Source: Axinella damicornis (taxonomy: Eukaryota > Porifera > Demospongiae > Axinellida > Axinellidae). From it: a DNA stretch of 64,000 nt. The notes below the pieces were generated by a model. The model had not been told where the DNA came from. It made no database searches and saw only the letters and a list, made by a program, of their open reading frames with translations. Position 1 is the stretch's first letter; each line of letters opens with the position of its first letter. Where the stretch lies: positions 11,620,101 through 11,684,100 of the forward strand of contig OZ007505.1 in NCBI GenBank assembly GCA_963931865.1, given 5' to 3'. The position numbers and the translations under genes are program-made. Shown here in pieces: positions 1-10,800 of the stretch.

Positions 1-3000
1 GCGTGGCCAACGTCCTTGGCCAAGGACGTGGGGTCGTGGCCTAGGCCGAAGGAGGGCTAGAAGGCCGTGGGGACGGGGCCAAGGCAGTTGGGCGTGGCCA
101 AGGCTGTGGGGGCGTGGCCAAGTCCGTGGGGGCATGGCCAAGTCCGTGGGGGGGCGCCTAAAGCCGTGGGAGCGAGGGCAAGGCATTTGGGGCGTGGTCA
201 AGACCGTGGGTACAAAGCCAAGGCCGAAGTCAAGGCGTCGCTAAGGCCTTGGGGATGTAACCAAGGACGTGGGGTGTGGTCAAGTCCGTGGGGGCGTGGC
301 CGAGGCCTTGGGGCGTGGCCAAGGTACTGGGGGCGTGGTCAAAGCCGTGGGGGCGTGGCCAAGGTCGCGGGGGCGTGGTCAAGGCCGTGGGGGCAAAGCC
401 GAGGCCAAAGCTAAGGCCGTGGGGTAGTTGCGAAGGCCAAAGGGGACTGGCCAAGACCGTGGGGGCGAGGTCAAGTCCGTGGGGGCAAAGCCAAGGCCGA
501 AGCCAAGGCCGAAGCCAAGGCGTGGCCGAGGCCGTGGGGGCATGGCCAAGGCCGTAGAGACGTAGCCAAGGCCGTAGGGGCGGAGCCAAGGCCGTGGGGC
601 GTGGCCAAGGCCTTGGGGATGTGGCCAAAGCCATGTGAACGTGGCCAAGACCGTGGGGGCGTGGCCAATATCGTGGGGGCGGAGCCAAGGCCGTGGGGTT
701 GTTGCCAAGGCCGTGGGGGCGTGGCCAAGGCCGTTGGGTGGTGGCCAAGACTGAGGGGGCGGGGCCAAGACCGTGGGGCGTGGCCAAGGCCGTGGGTGCG
801 GCGACAAAGCCGTGGGGGTGTGGCCAAGACTGAGGGCGTGGCCAAGGCCTTGGTCAAGGCCGTGGGGGCGTGGCCAAAGCCGAAGGAGGGCTAGAAGGCC
901 ATGGGGGCGGGGCCAAGGCAATAGGGCGTAGTCAAGACTGTGGGAGCGTGGCCAAGGCCGTGGGGGCGTGGCCAAGGCCGTGGGGGGTGGCACAGGCTGT
1001 GGGGGCGTGGACAAGGCCTTTGGGGCGTGGTCAAGGCCGTGGGGGCGAAGCCAAGGCCGAAGTCAAGGCGTGGCTATTGCCTTGTTGATGTGGCCAAGGA
1101 CGTGGGGGCGTGGCCAAATCCGTGGGGGTGTGGACAAGGCCGTGGGGGCGTTGCCAAGGAAGTGGCGGCGTTTCCAAAGCCGTGGGGGCGTGGCCAAAGT
1201 CGCAAGGGCATGGTCAAGGCCGTGGAGGCGATCCGAGACCAAAGCTAAAGCTGTGGGGTTGTGGCGAAGGCCGTGGGGGCGTTGCCAAGGCCGAAGGAGC
1301 GTGGCCAAAGACGAGGGCGCGTGGCCAAGGCCGTGGGGGCATGGCCAAGGCGTTGCGGCGTGGCCAAGGCCGTGGGGGCGGGGCCAAGGCCGTGGGGCGT
1401 GGCCAAGGCCGTGGGGGAATGGCCAATGCCGTATGGAGCGCGGTCATGGCCATGGGGGCGTGGCAAAAACCGTGGGGTCTTGACCAAGTTTGCGGCGGCG
1501 CAGTCAAGTTTGTGGGGCGGTGCCAAGGCCGTGGGTGTGTTGCCAAGGCCGTGGGGGCGTGGCCAAGGCCGTTGGGGCGTGGACTAGGACATGGAGGCGA
1601 GGCCAAGGCCGAAGCCAAGGCCGGGGTAGCGTGGCCAAGGCAGTGGGGGCGTGCCGAAGGCTGTACGGGCGTGGCCTAGACCGAAGGAGTGTGACCAAGG
1701 CGGTAGGGGCTTAGCCAAGGCCATTGCCAAGGTCATGGAGGCGTGGCCAAGGCAGTTGGGGCGGGGCCAAGGCTGTGGGGATTGGCAAACGCTATGGGTT
1801 TATGACCATGGCTGTAGGGGCGTGGCCAAGGCCGTGGTTGAGTGGCCAAGACCGTGGGGTGGGGCCAAGGCCTTGGGGGCGTGGCCAAGGCCGTGGGGGT
1901 GTGGCCAAGGCCGTGGTGGTGAGGCCAAATATGTGTGTGCGTGCCCAAGTCCGTGGGGGCGTGACCGAGGCCGTGGGGGTGTGGCCAAGGCCATGGGGGC
2001 TTGGTCAAGGCCGTGGGGTCGGGGCAAAGGCAGTGGGGGCATGGCCAAGGCTGTGGCCCAGGCCGTGGGTGCGTGGCCAAGCCGTGGGGGCAAGTCCAAG
2101 GCCGTGGGGCCGTGGCCAATTGGTTGGGGCGTGGCCAAGGCCGTGGGGTTGTGCCCAAGACCGTGGGGGCGTGGACAAGGCTGTGGGGCGCGTCCAAGGC
2201 CGTGGAGGCGTGACCAAGGCCGTGGGGGCGGGGACAAGGCCGAGGGGGCGGGGTCATGGCAGTGGGGGCGTGGCCAAATCCGTGGGGGCGTGGCCAAGGC
2301 CGTGGGGGCCATGCCAAGGCCGTGGGGTGTTGCCAAGGCCGTGGGGGCGTCGCCGAAGCCGTGGGGGCGTAGCCAAGGCCGTGGAGGTGGGGCCAAGTCC
2401 GGTGGGGCGTGGCCAAGGCCTTGGGGGCGAAGCCATGGCTGAAGCCACGGCCGTGGGGGCGAGGCCAAGGCCTTTGGGGCGTGCCAAGGCCGTTGGTGTG
2501 TGGCCAAGGCCGTGGTGGCGAGGCCAAAACCGTGGGTGCGTGCCCAAAGCCGTGGGGGCGTGGCCGAGGCCGTGGGAGCGAGGCCAAGGCGTGGGGGCGT
2601 GCCAAGGCCGTGGCAAGGCTGTGGTGGTGGGGCCGAGATCGTCTCCAAGGGCGTGGTGGCGCGGCCAAGGCCGTTGGAGCGTCGCCAAGGCCGTGTAGGT
2701 GTGACAAGGCCGTGGTGGCGTGGCAAAATCATGGGGGTGTCGAAGGCTGTTGGGGCATTGCCAAGGCCGTGGGGACGTGGCAAGTCCATGGGGGCTGGGC
2801 CAAGGCCGTGGGGGCGGGGCCAAGGCCGTGGGGGCATTGCCAAGGCTGTGACTAAGGCCGTTGGTACGTGGCCAAGCCGTGGGGGCGTGGCCAAGACCGT
2901 GGGGCCGGTTGGGGCTTGGGCAAGGCCGTGGGGTCATGCTCAAGACCGTGGGGACGTGGCCAAGGCAGTGGGGGCGTGGCCAAGGCCGTGGGGGCGTGTC

Positions 3001-3655
3001 CAAGGCCGTGGAGGCGTGGCTAAGGCCGTGGGAGCGGGGACAAAGCCGAGGTGGCGGCGCCATGGCAATGGGGGCGTGGCCAAAGTCGTGGGGGCGAGGC
3101 CAAGGCTGAAGCCAAGGCCGTGGGGGCCAGGCCAATGCCGTGGGGGTGTGGTCAAGGCCGTGACGGCGTGGTCAAGGCCGTGAGAGCGTGACCAAGACCG
3201 TGGGGGCGTTACTGAGACCGTGGGGGCGTGGCCAAGGCCGTGGGGGCGTGGCCGAGGCCGTGGGACCGTGGCCAAGGCAGTGGGAGTGTGGCCGAGACTG
3301 TGGGGGCGTGGCTAAGGCCGTGGGGACGTGGCCGAACCTGGGCACGTGGCCAAGGCGTGGGAGCTTGGCCAAGGCCGTGGGGGCGGGGCCAAGATCGTGG
3401 CCAAAGGCCTGGTGGCGTGGCCAATGCCGCGGGAGCGTGGCAAAGGCTGTGGGGTGAGGTCAAGGCCGTGGAGGTGTGGCCAAGGCCGTGCGGGTGGGGC
3501 CAAGATCGCGGCCAAGGGCGTGGGAGCGTGGCCAAGGCCGTGGGAGCGTGGCCAAGGCCGTGGAAGCGTGGCCAAGGCCGTGGGGGTGTGGCCAAGGCCG
3601 TGGTGGCGTGTCAAAATCATGGGGGTGTGTCGAAGGCCGTGGGGGCATTGCCTAC
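1..3655 (+). repeat. 20-bp G-rich minisatellite, array 1
   Basis: About 3.6 kb of imperfect tandem copies of a 20-bp unit close to GTGGGGGCGTGGCCAAGGCC. Common variants are gaagccaaggcc insertions and G-for-T or A-for-G changes. Runs of five G on this strand make strong strand asymmetry and possible G-quadruplex structure. The unit has no stop codon in any of six frames, and 20 is not a multiple of 3, so each strand reads the same cyclic 20-residue peptide in all frames. This explains the many overlapping long ORFs here, which I do not regard as genes. The array begins before the window start. Confidence 0.97.
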
Positions 3656-4414
3656 TCTGCACTGTTAAGGCATGGCTGCATTGTATTTTGAATTAAACTT
3701 CGGTCTTCACCACACGATATCTCAGCACTTGAAAGTGGCACAGACTTTCAGTCTGCACTGAAGTGAAGCTCCACCCTTGTAAATTAATATGGCTTCATAG
3801 TTGACCACGCCCACTAATCACGTGGTGCTCAGTACGCACTGACAAAGCGGTTATCTCCGGTACTTCTCACACAAATACGGAGATGCCTTAAGGCACTTAG
3901 GAGCTTCAAACTCTCCATTTTATTTTGGGAAACTTGAAACAAAGTTACGTTTCTTCAGAACTGACAAAAGAAGCCTTTTCAAGGGTGTTGTGAAGGTGCT
4001 TTTCAGCTGCCTTAAACGCTACAGTAGACTACACCAGATTTCCCAAAATAAAGTCGTTGAATACACATAGGTACCTACCTCCAGAACACCAAAAGAGACT
4101 CCAGCAACAGCTACAAGAGCTCCGTGTCGGCCTTCACTGTCGTCATCTCCACCCTCGCTCCGCGATTTTCACAGTCCTAGCACAAGATTTAAAAGCGGAT
4201 GGAGACTACTTTGTTTTGCCCCGAACTACCCATCTACTATGCGTACGAAGAAGCGGTCACATCCTCGCAGTTTCATCTGTGGATGACACAAACAAACGCT
4301 AAACTAAGCTAACTCACATCGCAACCGCGAGGTAGCTTCCGTGTGTCAATTACACTTTTTCGTAATCTCTCCGGATTTGACCAATTCATTCAGCCATGCC
4401 TTATTATACGTGAG
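3656..4414. other. Non-repetitive spacer between arrays 1 and 2, no recognised gene
   Basis: The 20-bp repeat stops abruptly at both edges of this AT-richer stretch. One ORF of 81 codons lies at 4057-4302 on the plus strand; its second half has a plausible protein-like composition (hydrophobic and charged residues alternate), but I recognise no domain and no family. It could be the 3' part of a degraded gene cut by the arrays, or chance. Confidence 0.5.
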
Positions 4415-6403
4415 TAGGCCGTGGGGGCGTGGCCAAGGCCGTGGGTGCGTGGCCAAGCCGTGGGGGCGTGGCCTAGGCGTGGGGCCGTGGCCAAAGTATT
4501 GGGGCGTGGGCAAGGCCGAGGGATTGTGCCCAAGACCGTGGGGATGTGGCCAGGGATGTGGGGGCGTGGCCAAGGCCTGGGGCGTGTCCAAGGACGTGGA
4601 GGCGTGGCCAAGGCCGTGGGGGCGGGGACAAGTTGAGGGGGCCGGGCCATGGCAGTGGGGGCGGGACCAAAGCCGTGGGGGCGAGTCCAAGGCTGAAGCC
4701 AAGGCCGTGGTGGCGTGGCCAAGACCTTGGGGACGTGGCCAAGGCCATGGGGCGCGTCCAAGGCCGTAGAGGCGTGGCCAAGGCCGTGGGGGCGGGGACA
4801 AGGCCTAGGTGGCGGGGCCATCGCAATGGGGGCGTGGCCAAAGTCTTTGGGGCGAGGCCAAGGCTGAAGCCAAGGCCGTGGGGGCGTGACCAAGGCCGTG
4901 GGGGCGTGTCCAAGGCCGTAGTAGCGTGTCCAAGGCCGTGGGGGCGGGGACAAGGCCGAGGGGGCGGGGCCATGGCAGTGGAGGCGTGGCCAAAGCCGTG
5001 GGGGCGAGGCCAATGCCGAAGCCAAGGCCGTGGGGGCGTGGCCAAGGCAGTGGGGATGTGCCGAGGCTGTGGGGGCTTGGCCAAGGCCGTGGGGGTGGGG
5101 CCAAGGCCGTGGGAGCGGGGCCAAGGCAGGGCGGGCGTGGCCTAGGCCGTGGGGACTAGCGAAAGCTGAAGTCCAAGGCCGTGTAGGTGTGGCCAAGGCC
5201 GTTGGGGCGGGGACAAGGCCGAGGGGGCGGGGCCATGGCAGTGTGGTCGTGGCCAAAACCGTGGGGTTGAGGCAACGGCCGAAGCCAAGGCCGTGGGTGC
5301 GTGGCCAAGGCCGTAAGGGCGTGACAAAGGCCGTGGAGGCGGGCCAAAGCCGTGGGGGCGTTGTCGAGGCCGTGACCAAGGCCGTGGGGTCATGACCGAG
5401 ACTGTGGGGGCGTGGCCAAGGCCGTGTGGGTCAGGCCAAGGCCGAGGAGGCGGGGCCAAAGACGTGCGGGTGTGGTCTAGGCTGTGAGGGAGAGGCGAAA
5501 GCTGAAGTCAAGGCCGTGGGGGCGTGGCCAAGCCGTAGGGGTGTGGTCAAGGCCTTGTGGGCGCGGCCAAGTTCGTGGGGTTTGGCAAAGTTCGTGGTGG
5601 CGTCGCCAAAGCTGTGGGGGCGTGGCCAAGGCCGTGGGGGCGTGGCCGAGACCGTGGGGGGTGGCCAAAGCCGTGGGGGCGCGACCGAGGCGGTGGGGGC
5701 GTGGCAAAGGCCGTTGAAGTGCGGTCGAGGCCGTGGGGGCACGGCCAAGGCCGTGGGGGCGCGACCGAGGCGGTGGGGGCGTAGCCAAGTCCGTGGGAAC
5801 GCGGTCGAGGCCGTGGGGGCGTGGCCAAATCCGTGGGGACGTGGCCGAGGCCGTGGGGGCGTAGCCAAAGCCTTGGGGGCGGGGCCAAGGCCGTGGGGGC
5901 GGGGCCAAGTCCGGTGGGGCGTGGCCAAGGCCGTGGGGCGAAGCCAAGGCTTAAGCCAAGGCCGTGCGGGCGTGGCCAAGGCCTTGGCGTGGCCAAGGCC
6001 GTGGGGGCGTGGCCAAGGCCATGGGGGCGGAGCCAAGGGCGTGGGGGCGGGGCCAAGGCTGTGGGGCATGGCCTAGGCTGTGGCCAGGACCGTGGGTGCG
6101 TGGCCGAGCCGTGGGGGCGTGGCCAAGGCCGTGGGGTCGTGGCCAAATGGTTGGGAAGTGGCCAAGGCCATGGGGTCGTGCCCAAGACCGTGGGGACGTG
6201 ACCAAGGCCGTGGGGGCGTGACAAAAACCGTGGGGGCGTGACAATGGCCGTGGGGGCGGGCCAAGGCCGTGGGGGCGTTGTCGAGGCCGTGGGGGCGTGG
6301 CCAAGGCCGTGGGGCGTGGCCGAGACCGTGGGGGCGTGGCCAAGGCCGTGGCCGAGGCTGTGGGGGCGTGGCCAAGGCCGTGGGGGTGGGTTCAAGGCCG
6401 TGT
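4415..6403 (+). repeat. 20-bp G-rich minisatellite, array 2
   Basis: Same unit and orientation as array 1. Variant blocks recur inside it: a segment with GGGGACAAGGCC followed by GGCCATGGCAGTG appears near 4621, 4790, 4941 and 5205 here, and near 2230 and 3034 in array 1, which shows amplification of multi-unit blocks. The array ends directly against a truncated PHD-finger fragment at 6402. ORFs up to 329 codons on either strand are a by-product of the stop-free unit. Confidence 0.97.
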
Positions 6404-6618
6404 TCTAGAGGGAACTTTTTGAGACCCACACACTTTAGGTGGTACCAGTCCTCGCAGGTGTCACACTCAATCATGTCATCATAGGTCTCCGGCATCTGGC
6501 AGGTGCAATGGAGTTCTCTCTCCTTTCCCGGAAAGAAGTTGTGGTGGTCACCATTCTTTGACTGAGGGAATGGCATCATTTCTTTCTTCTGAAAGCACTT
6601 GATGAGGTGGTGCCTCAT
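6402..6618 (-). pseudogene. PHD-finger fragment of a probable transposon protein, truncated by array 2
   Basis: Read on the minus strand, about 70 residues precede the minisatellite. They contain the first part of a PHD zinc finger: a C-x-C pair (HCTC), then ECDTC, then WYHLKC, i.e. ligands 1-6 of the Cys4-His-Cys3 pattern. The last Cys-x2-Cys pair is absent because the reading frame runs into the 20-bp array. The preceding MRHHLIKCF...PFP stretch resembles the segment before PHD fingers at the C-terminus of transposon-encoded Ulp1-like (C48) protease proteins of fish, corals and sponges; that assignment is from memory and tentative. No protease domain is in the window. A PHD finger normally binds histone H3 tails; this copy is unlikely to fold. 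Confidence 0.6.
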
Positions 6619-6869
6619 CTGGGCATATGGAGAAATATTGGCCTAGATCGGACATTCTACGTCCGAGTGCTAATTAGCGTGCTAATTATTGCCAGAGTTG
6701 TATACTTCCATATACTTTTGAATATTGGAAATGATTGTTACGTCATTTCATTTCTTGGCCAATCGTCCCATGCCCAGCGACTTGACAGCGATTGATACAG
6801 ACCTCCAATAAAAGACAATGATTCGAACGAAGAGCACAAACTGCGCATTGGATCAAGAAGACGAAAGCA

Positions 6870-7533
6870 ATGGCTTACAACCTCCGTAACCGACCTCGCA
6901 AGGACTACAGAAGACTAGCCGAGCCGAAGATTCCACGCGCTACCCGACAAAAGAAGGCTGACTCGACTCAACTCTACCCTATTGAAATCAGCGAAAGGCA
7001 AGAGGATAGTGTCAAGATACACTACATTGGCTATTCCGATCGACACGATGAATGGCGGGACCCCAGTGAATTGGTAAGCATCGGGAGTGATGGGCAGCAA
7101 TTAGAAGACTATCAGCCATACAATCCCCATGAAGAGCTAGCCTACCAAATCAAACTCTCTCAATTCTGGAAATAGGAGAGAACCATAAGTCAGAATAGAG
7201 CTCCCATTTGATCGCCTGCTATTTGAAGGGGGCTTAAAGCAGTGTGGCCGAGTTCTCCACAGACGAAATGGACATGATGTATACACAGTGCATAGTTATG
7301 CTGACCTAAAGCCACTATTGGGTGACAGATGGCACATCCACATTCTTTCGGAGAACCAGGATTTCTGCTACGTCAACGTAGATACTATACAGTATCACCT
7401 CCACAAGCGTCAATCCCTGAAGGACTATGACAAGGAAGGGTCTGCTATCAACGTGCCTGGTGGCAATGTCTTAGTTTTCCGTTTTGTACGCATGGATGGT
7501 GTTCGGAGGCAGTTAGATAGAATTATGTATTAA
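6870..7533 (+). pseudogene. Tudor-knot/chromo-barrel type protein, frameshifted
   Basis: The first reading frame (6870-7175) opens with a basic region and then a Tudor-knot-like motif, VKIHYIGYSDRHDEWRDPSE, about residues 49-68, of the kind that binds methylated histone tails or nucleic acid. It stops at 7175. The protein clearly continues in another frame: after an in-frame TAA at 7186-7188 comes VRIELPFDRLLFEGGLKQCG, then YADLKPLLGDRWHI and, near the end, VFRFVRMDG, up to 7533. This downstream domain is one I associate with repeated, transposon-like gene families of sponges, but I cannot name it. One small indel near 7155-7165 plus the stop explain the break. About 250 bp separate it from the divergent PHD fragment. 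Confidence 0.6.
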
Positions 7534-8231
7534 ACATGTTGAAGATTATTATGAACGTTTCAGATTCCATGTATTAGCATGTTTACAAACAACTTGTTAT
7601 GATTATCAGATTCGATGTAGTAGCATGTTTACAAACAACACAAAATACAATGCATGTAACATAATTATAGAGCTAGCTAGAGGGTACTAGTATACTAGAC
7701 CATGCATGTGGTCTTATCTATCCCCACTGTAAGTGAGACGGTTATGTCCCTCTCAGTCATAAGACCCACGACTCCATTCACAAGTAACTTTGAAGAACGT
7801 GTTGCCTCGTCTCCAGGACCGGATGAGCTCGCTGGAATCAATGCCAACAAAGCTAGCACTACTGCAAAACAACCAACCGCTCACTACCCCAAGCACCTGC
7901 TGCCAGTACTAGCCACCATTTTATCTTGCCGCTTTGAACGGTAACAAGTTCATGAGCTACTTGCCATACGCCGTATCGGCATCAATCGTTTCACTAGTCT
8001 GGACTGCCATCTACATCCAAGTCATTTTGAGAGCGCTTCTAAATCAGCGGAAAAATATTTACGGTAGAATTTGATAATTAACCAATAATTATTTTTTTCG
8101 TACAAAAAGCAAGAAGCTGGTTTTATAGTGGCTACATATATTCTGATGATGATACAAAGGTTTCTTTTTACAGAAAAGGGGTGATGCACAAAAAGGGTAA
8201 GATCAAAAAAATAGCAAAGCAAAATGACAGT
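7534..8231. other. AT-rich interval, no supported gene
   Basis: I see no domain-bearing ORF. Plus-strand frames of 80 codons (7702-7944) and of 40 codons (7952-8074, with one hydrophobic segment) overlap out of frame; neither resembles a known protein. The 3' part (8020-8220) is A+T rich and flanks the reverse transcriptase fragment, so it may be that element's 3' untranslated region. Confidence 0.45.
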
Positions 8232-8757
8232 TTAGGTCCGGAGCCGGACCTCAGCATAGATGAGGTCCAGTGGGTGGTCCGTCAAGTTGAAGTCCCTAGC
8301 TGGGGCATGGAAAGCTGATCTGGGACCGCGGAGGCATGCGATGGCAGAGTCAATCAGGCTGAAGGCGATCTTACATCTGATGAAGCTAAGGGTGCTGCTA
8401 TATGGTTGATCGTGTTTCTGAGAGATGAGACCTGCAAGTCTCTTGAATGCAACCGTGGCAGACGGACCCCATCCTCCACTTGTGGACAGGACCAGAGGGG
8501 TGAAGGTACCATGCTGCACCTCGAGGACACGCTGTTCGTAAGCTCTCCTCTTCTCACGCTCGTGTCTTCTATAGCATGCATATCATCAGTGGAGGATGTA
8601 CAATTTGAAGGTGCATGGGAGTTGAAGATTCTGACATCAAAGGTAGATTGTTTGCTTTTATCCCAAAAGTTTTGGGCCTTGATGTCGAGTCTTGCGCCAT
8701 CCTCAGTGTTAGTGCTTCTGAGGGGGAAGCTCTCTCCGGTTAGCAGCTGGAGAGTGG
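8232..8757 (-). pseudogene. C-terminal part of a retroelement reverse transcriptase, frameshifted
   Basis: On the minus strand a frame from about 8757 reads LQLLTGESFPL...DGARLDIKAQNFW...FNSHAPSNCTSST. After a frameshift near 8575 it continues as YRRHEREKRRAYEQR, VQHGTFTPLVLSTSGG, and ends with AFSLIDSAIACLRGPRSAF and LIYAEVRLRT at 8232. This series of motifs is the known C-terminal tail of reverse-transcriptase polyproteins abundant in sponge and cnidarian genomes. The shift is explained by about five extra bases (gatat) compared with the related copy at 24001-24228. No catalytic YxDD motif is in the window, so this is a 5'-truncated, inactive copy. Confidence 0.65.
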
Positions 8758-8885
8758 GTTAACCAATAATTGAGTACGCCTGCATACCAGGCGTAGATCC
8801 GCGTTGCCCGCGGTCAAATGACCAGACCCTCCTTCCCAGCGAGATACTGCAAGCGATCTTCGCTGGGGTTGTTTGGGTCTGGGAA

Positions 8886-9478
8886 CGAGACTAGGACGCG
8901 CCCACACGGCACTGGCCGCACCCCCACGGCCCTTGCTGCGCCCCCACGGCCTTGGCCGAGCCCCTGCGGCTTTGGCTGCGTCCCCACAGCCTTGGCTGCG
9001 CCCCCATAGCCTTGGCCGTACTCCCACACCCTTGGCTGCTCCCCCACGGCCTTGGCCGCGCCCCCACGGCCTTGGCCGCGCCCCCCGTCCTTTGCCGTGC
9101 TCCCACGGCCTTGGCCGCGCACCCACGTCTTTGGCGGCGCCCCCACACCCTTGGCCGCTCCTCCACGGCCTTGGCCTAGCCCCAACGGCTTTGGTCGCGT
9201 CCCCATGGCCTTGGCTGCGCCCCCACAGCCTTGGCTGCGCCGCCACGGCCTTGCCCATGGCCTTGGCCGCGACCCAACGGCCGTGGCCGCGCCCCACGGT
9301 CCTGGTCGTGGCCGCGCCCCCAAGGAACTGGCCGCGCCCCTATGGCCTTGGCTTGGCTGCACCCCCACGGCCCTGCCCCAAGGCTTTGGCCGCGCCCCCA
9401 CGGCCTTGGACGCGTCCCTACGGCCCTGGCCCGCCCCCACGGTCCTGGCCACGCCCACACGGCACTGACTGCGCCCCC
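8886..9478 (-). repeat. 20-bp minisatellite, array 3, inverted orientation
   Basis: Same family as arrays 1 and 2 but here the C-rich strand is on top (unit close to GCGCCCCCACGGCCTTGGCC). It starts just after a GTCTGGGAACGAGACTA motif at 8877-8893, a recurring transposon-end-like sequence of this window. It ends at the foldback element at 9479. The ORFs over it are products of the stop-free unit. Confidence 0.96.
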
Positions 9479-9727
9479 AGAGGAGGTTGGACACGCTTGA
9501 CCTTTTCTAATCAAAATGGCTGGGGTCACACTAACTAAAATTCTACATCTGGAGTAAGAAGCATGTTTAGCCAATTTTGAGGTTGGTCCCCCTCATTATT
9601 AATTTTTTGATGAAGGGGACCTTCCTTAGAATTAGCCAAAAATGCCTCTTTCTCAAGATCTCGAGATCTAATCAGTATGACCCCAGCCATTTTGATTAGA
9701 AAAGGTCAACCATGTCCAACCTCCTCT
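9479..9727. mobile_element. 249-bp foldback (long inverted repeat) element between arrays 3 and 4
   Basis: The left arm starts AGAGGAGGTTGGACA and the right arm ends TGTCCAACCTCCTCT. The arms of about 118 bp pair along almost their whole length, including TGACCTTTTCTAATCAAAAT and its complement and an inner GGTCCCC[C/T]TTCAT pairing, with a loop of about 10 bp. There is no coding capacity. The direct repeat of ctgcgccccc on both sides cannot be distinguished from the period of the surrounding array, so a target duplication cannot be proved. The outermost 50 bp pair best; the inner arms are more diverged. Confidence 0.85.
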
Positions 9728-10403
9728 GCTGCGCCCCCACGGCCCTGGCCGCGCCCCCACGGTTTTGGCCGGCCTCCACGGCCGCGCCCCCACACCCTTG
9801 GCCGAGCCACAACGGCTTTGACTGCGTCCCCACAGCCTTGGCTGCGGCCCCATGGCCTTGGCCGTACCCCCACAGCCTTGGCTGCTCCCCCACGGCATAG
9901 ACCGCGCCCCCACGGCCTTGGCCGCGCCCCCACGGCCTTAGCTGCGCCACCACGGCCTTGCCCCATGGCCTTGGCCGCGACCCCACGGCCTTGACCGCGC
10001 CCCACGGTCCTGGTCGTGCCCTGGCCGTGACCCCACGGCCCTGGCCGTGCCCCCAACGTACTGGCCGAGCCCCCACGGCCTTGGCTGCACCCCCACGGCC
10101 TTGCCCCATGGCTTTGGCCGCGCCCCCACGTCCTTGGACGCGCCCACACGGCCCTGGCCGTGCCTTCACGGTCGTGGCCGCGCCCCCACGGCCTTGGCCG
10201 CGCCCCCACGGCCTTGGCCGACCCACACAGCCTTGGCCGCGCCCCCACGACCATGGCGGAGCCCCAACGGCTTTGGCTGCATCCTCACGGCCTTAGCTGC
10301 GCCCCCACGGCCCTGGCCGAACCCCCACAGCCTTGGCCGCACACCCACGGCTTTGGCCGCTCCCCCACGGCCTTGGCCGAGCCCCAACGGCTTTGATGCC
10401 GTC
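9728..10403 (-). repeat. 20-bp minisatellite, array 4, inverted orientation
   Basis: Continuation of array 3 beyond the foldback element, same orientation and variants (for example gccccatggccttgg blocks). It is likely that arrays 3 and 4 were one array before insertion. The array ends near 10403, where a sequence recurring at 36028 begins. Confidence 0.95.
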
Positions 10404-10800
10404 CCCACTATATACTGCAAACTCGGTTTGTTGAGTGAAGTGAATTTGGAATCTGTGTTTCTGTACTCCCACAATGTATCAACATGACTATAGTTCTGAA
10501 GATGTACAATTATAATTATTTAAGCCATCTCTAGAAAAACAGCCACTTGTATACTATTATAATGGCCTGATTATATAGGAGAATTAAGAGAGAAGATTGT
10601 CAGACATGTAGGAAGCCTTTGTTTGTACCATAGTGCATGTGCATTTGAAAGGCACCGCCACAGTGGACAAATTCTATGTACACTAAGCGGTGCCTTTGAA
10701 GCCAGGGGACATCCATGTACCAGGATAGGAGGTTCGTATTCGTCCGTTACTTCTTCCGTTGTGAAGTCGGAGTGTGAAGTACGATTTCTGTGTGACGAAA
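10404..10800. repeat. Flank A of the RING ORF; repeated at 36028-36424
   Basis: The sequence from ctatatactgcaaactcgg to tgtgacga is nearly the same as at 36028-36424, with scattered substitutions and short indels. It lies downstream of the minus-strand RING ORF and may be its 3' region. The similarity ends at tgtgacga in both places, exactly at the 3' end of the ORF. Confidence 0.85.

Noticed and set aside
67..6400. Dozens of long ORFs (up to 364 codons) on both strands with Gly/Arg/Trp or Pro/His-rich repeats
   Set aside because: They follow from a 20-bp tandem unit lacking stop codons in all six frames; overlapping frames give the same cyclic peptide, which is not evidence of a gene.
7952..8074. 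40-codon ORF with one hydrophobic segment
   Set aside because: Too short, no conservation or neighbouring evidence; chance cannot be excluded.
8873..10487. Pro-rich or Gly-rich ORFs over arrays 3 and 4
   Set aside because: Same explanation as arrays 1 and 2.
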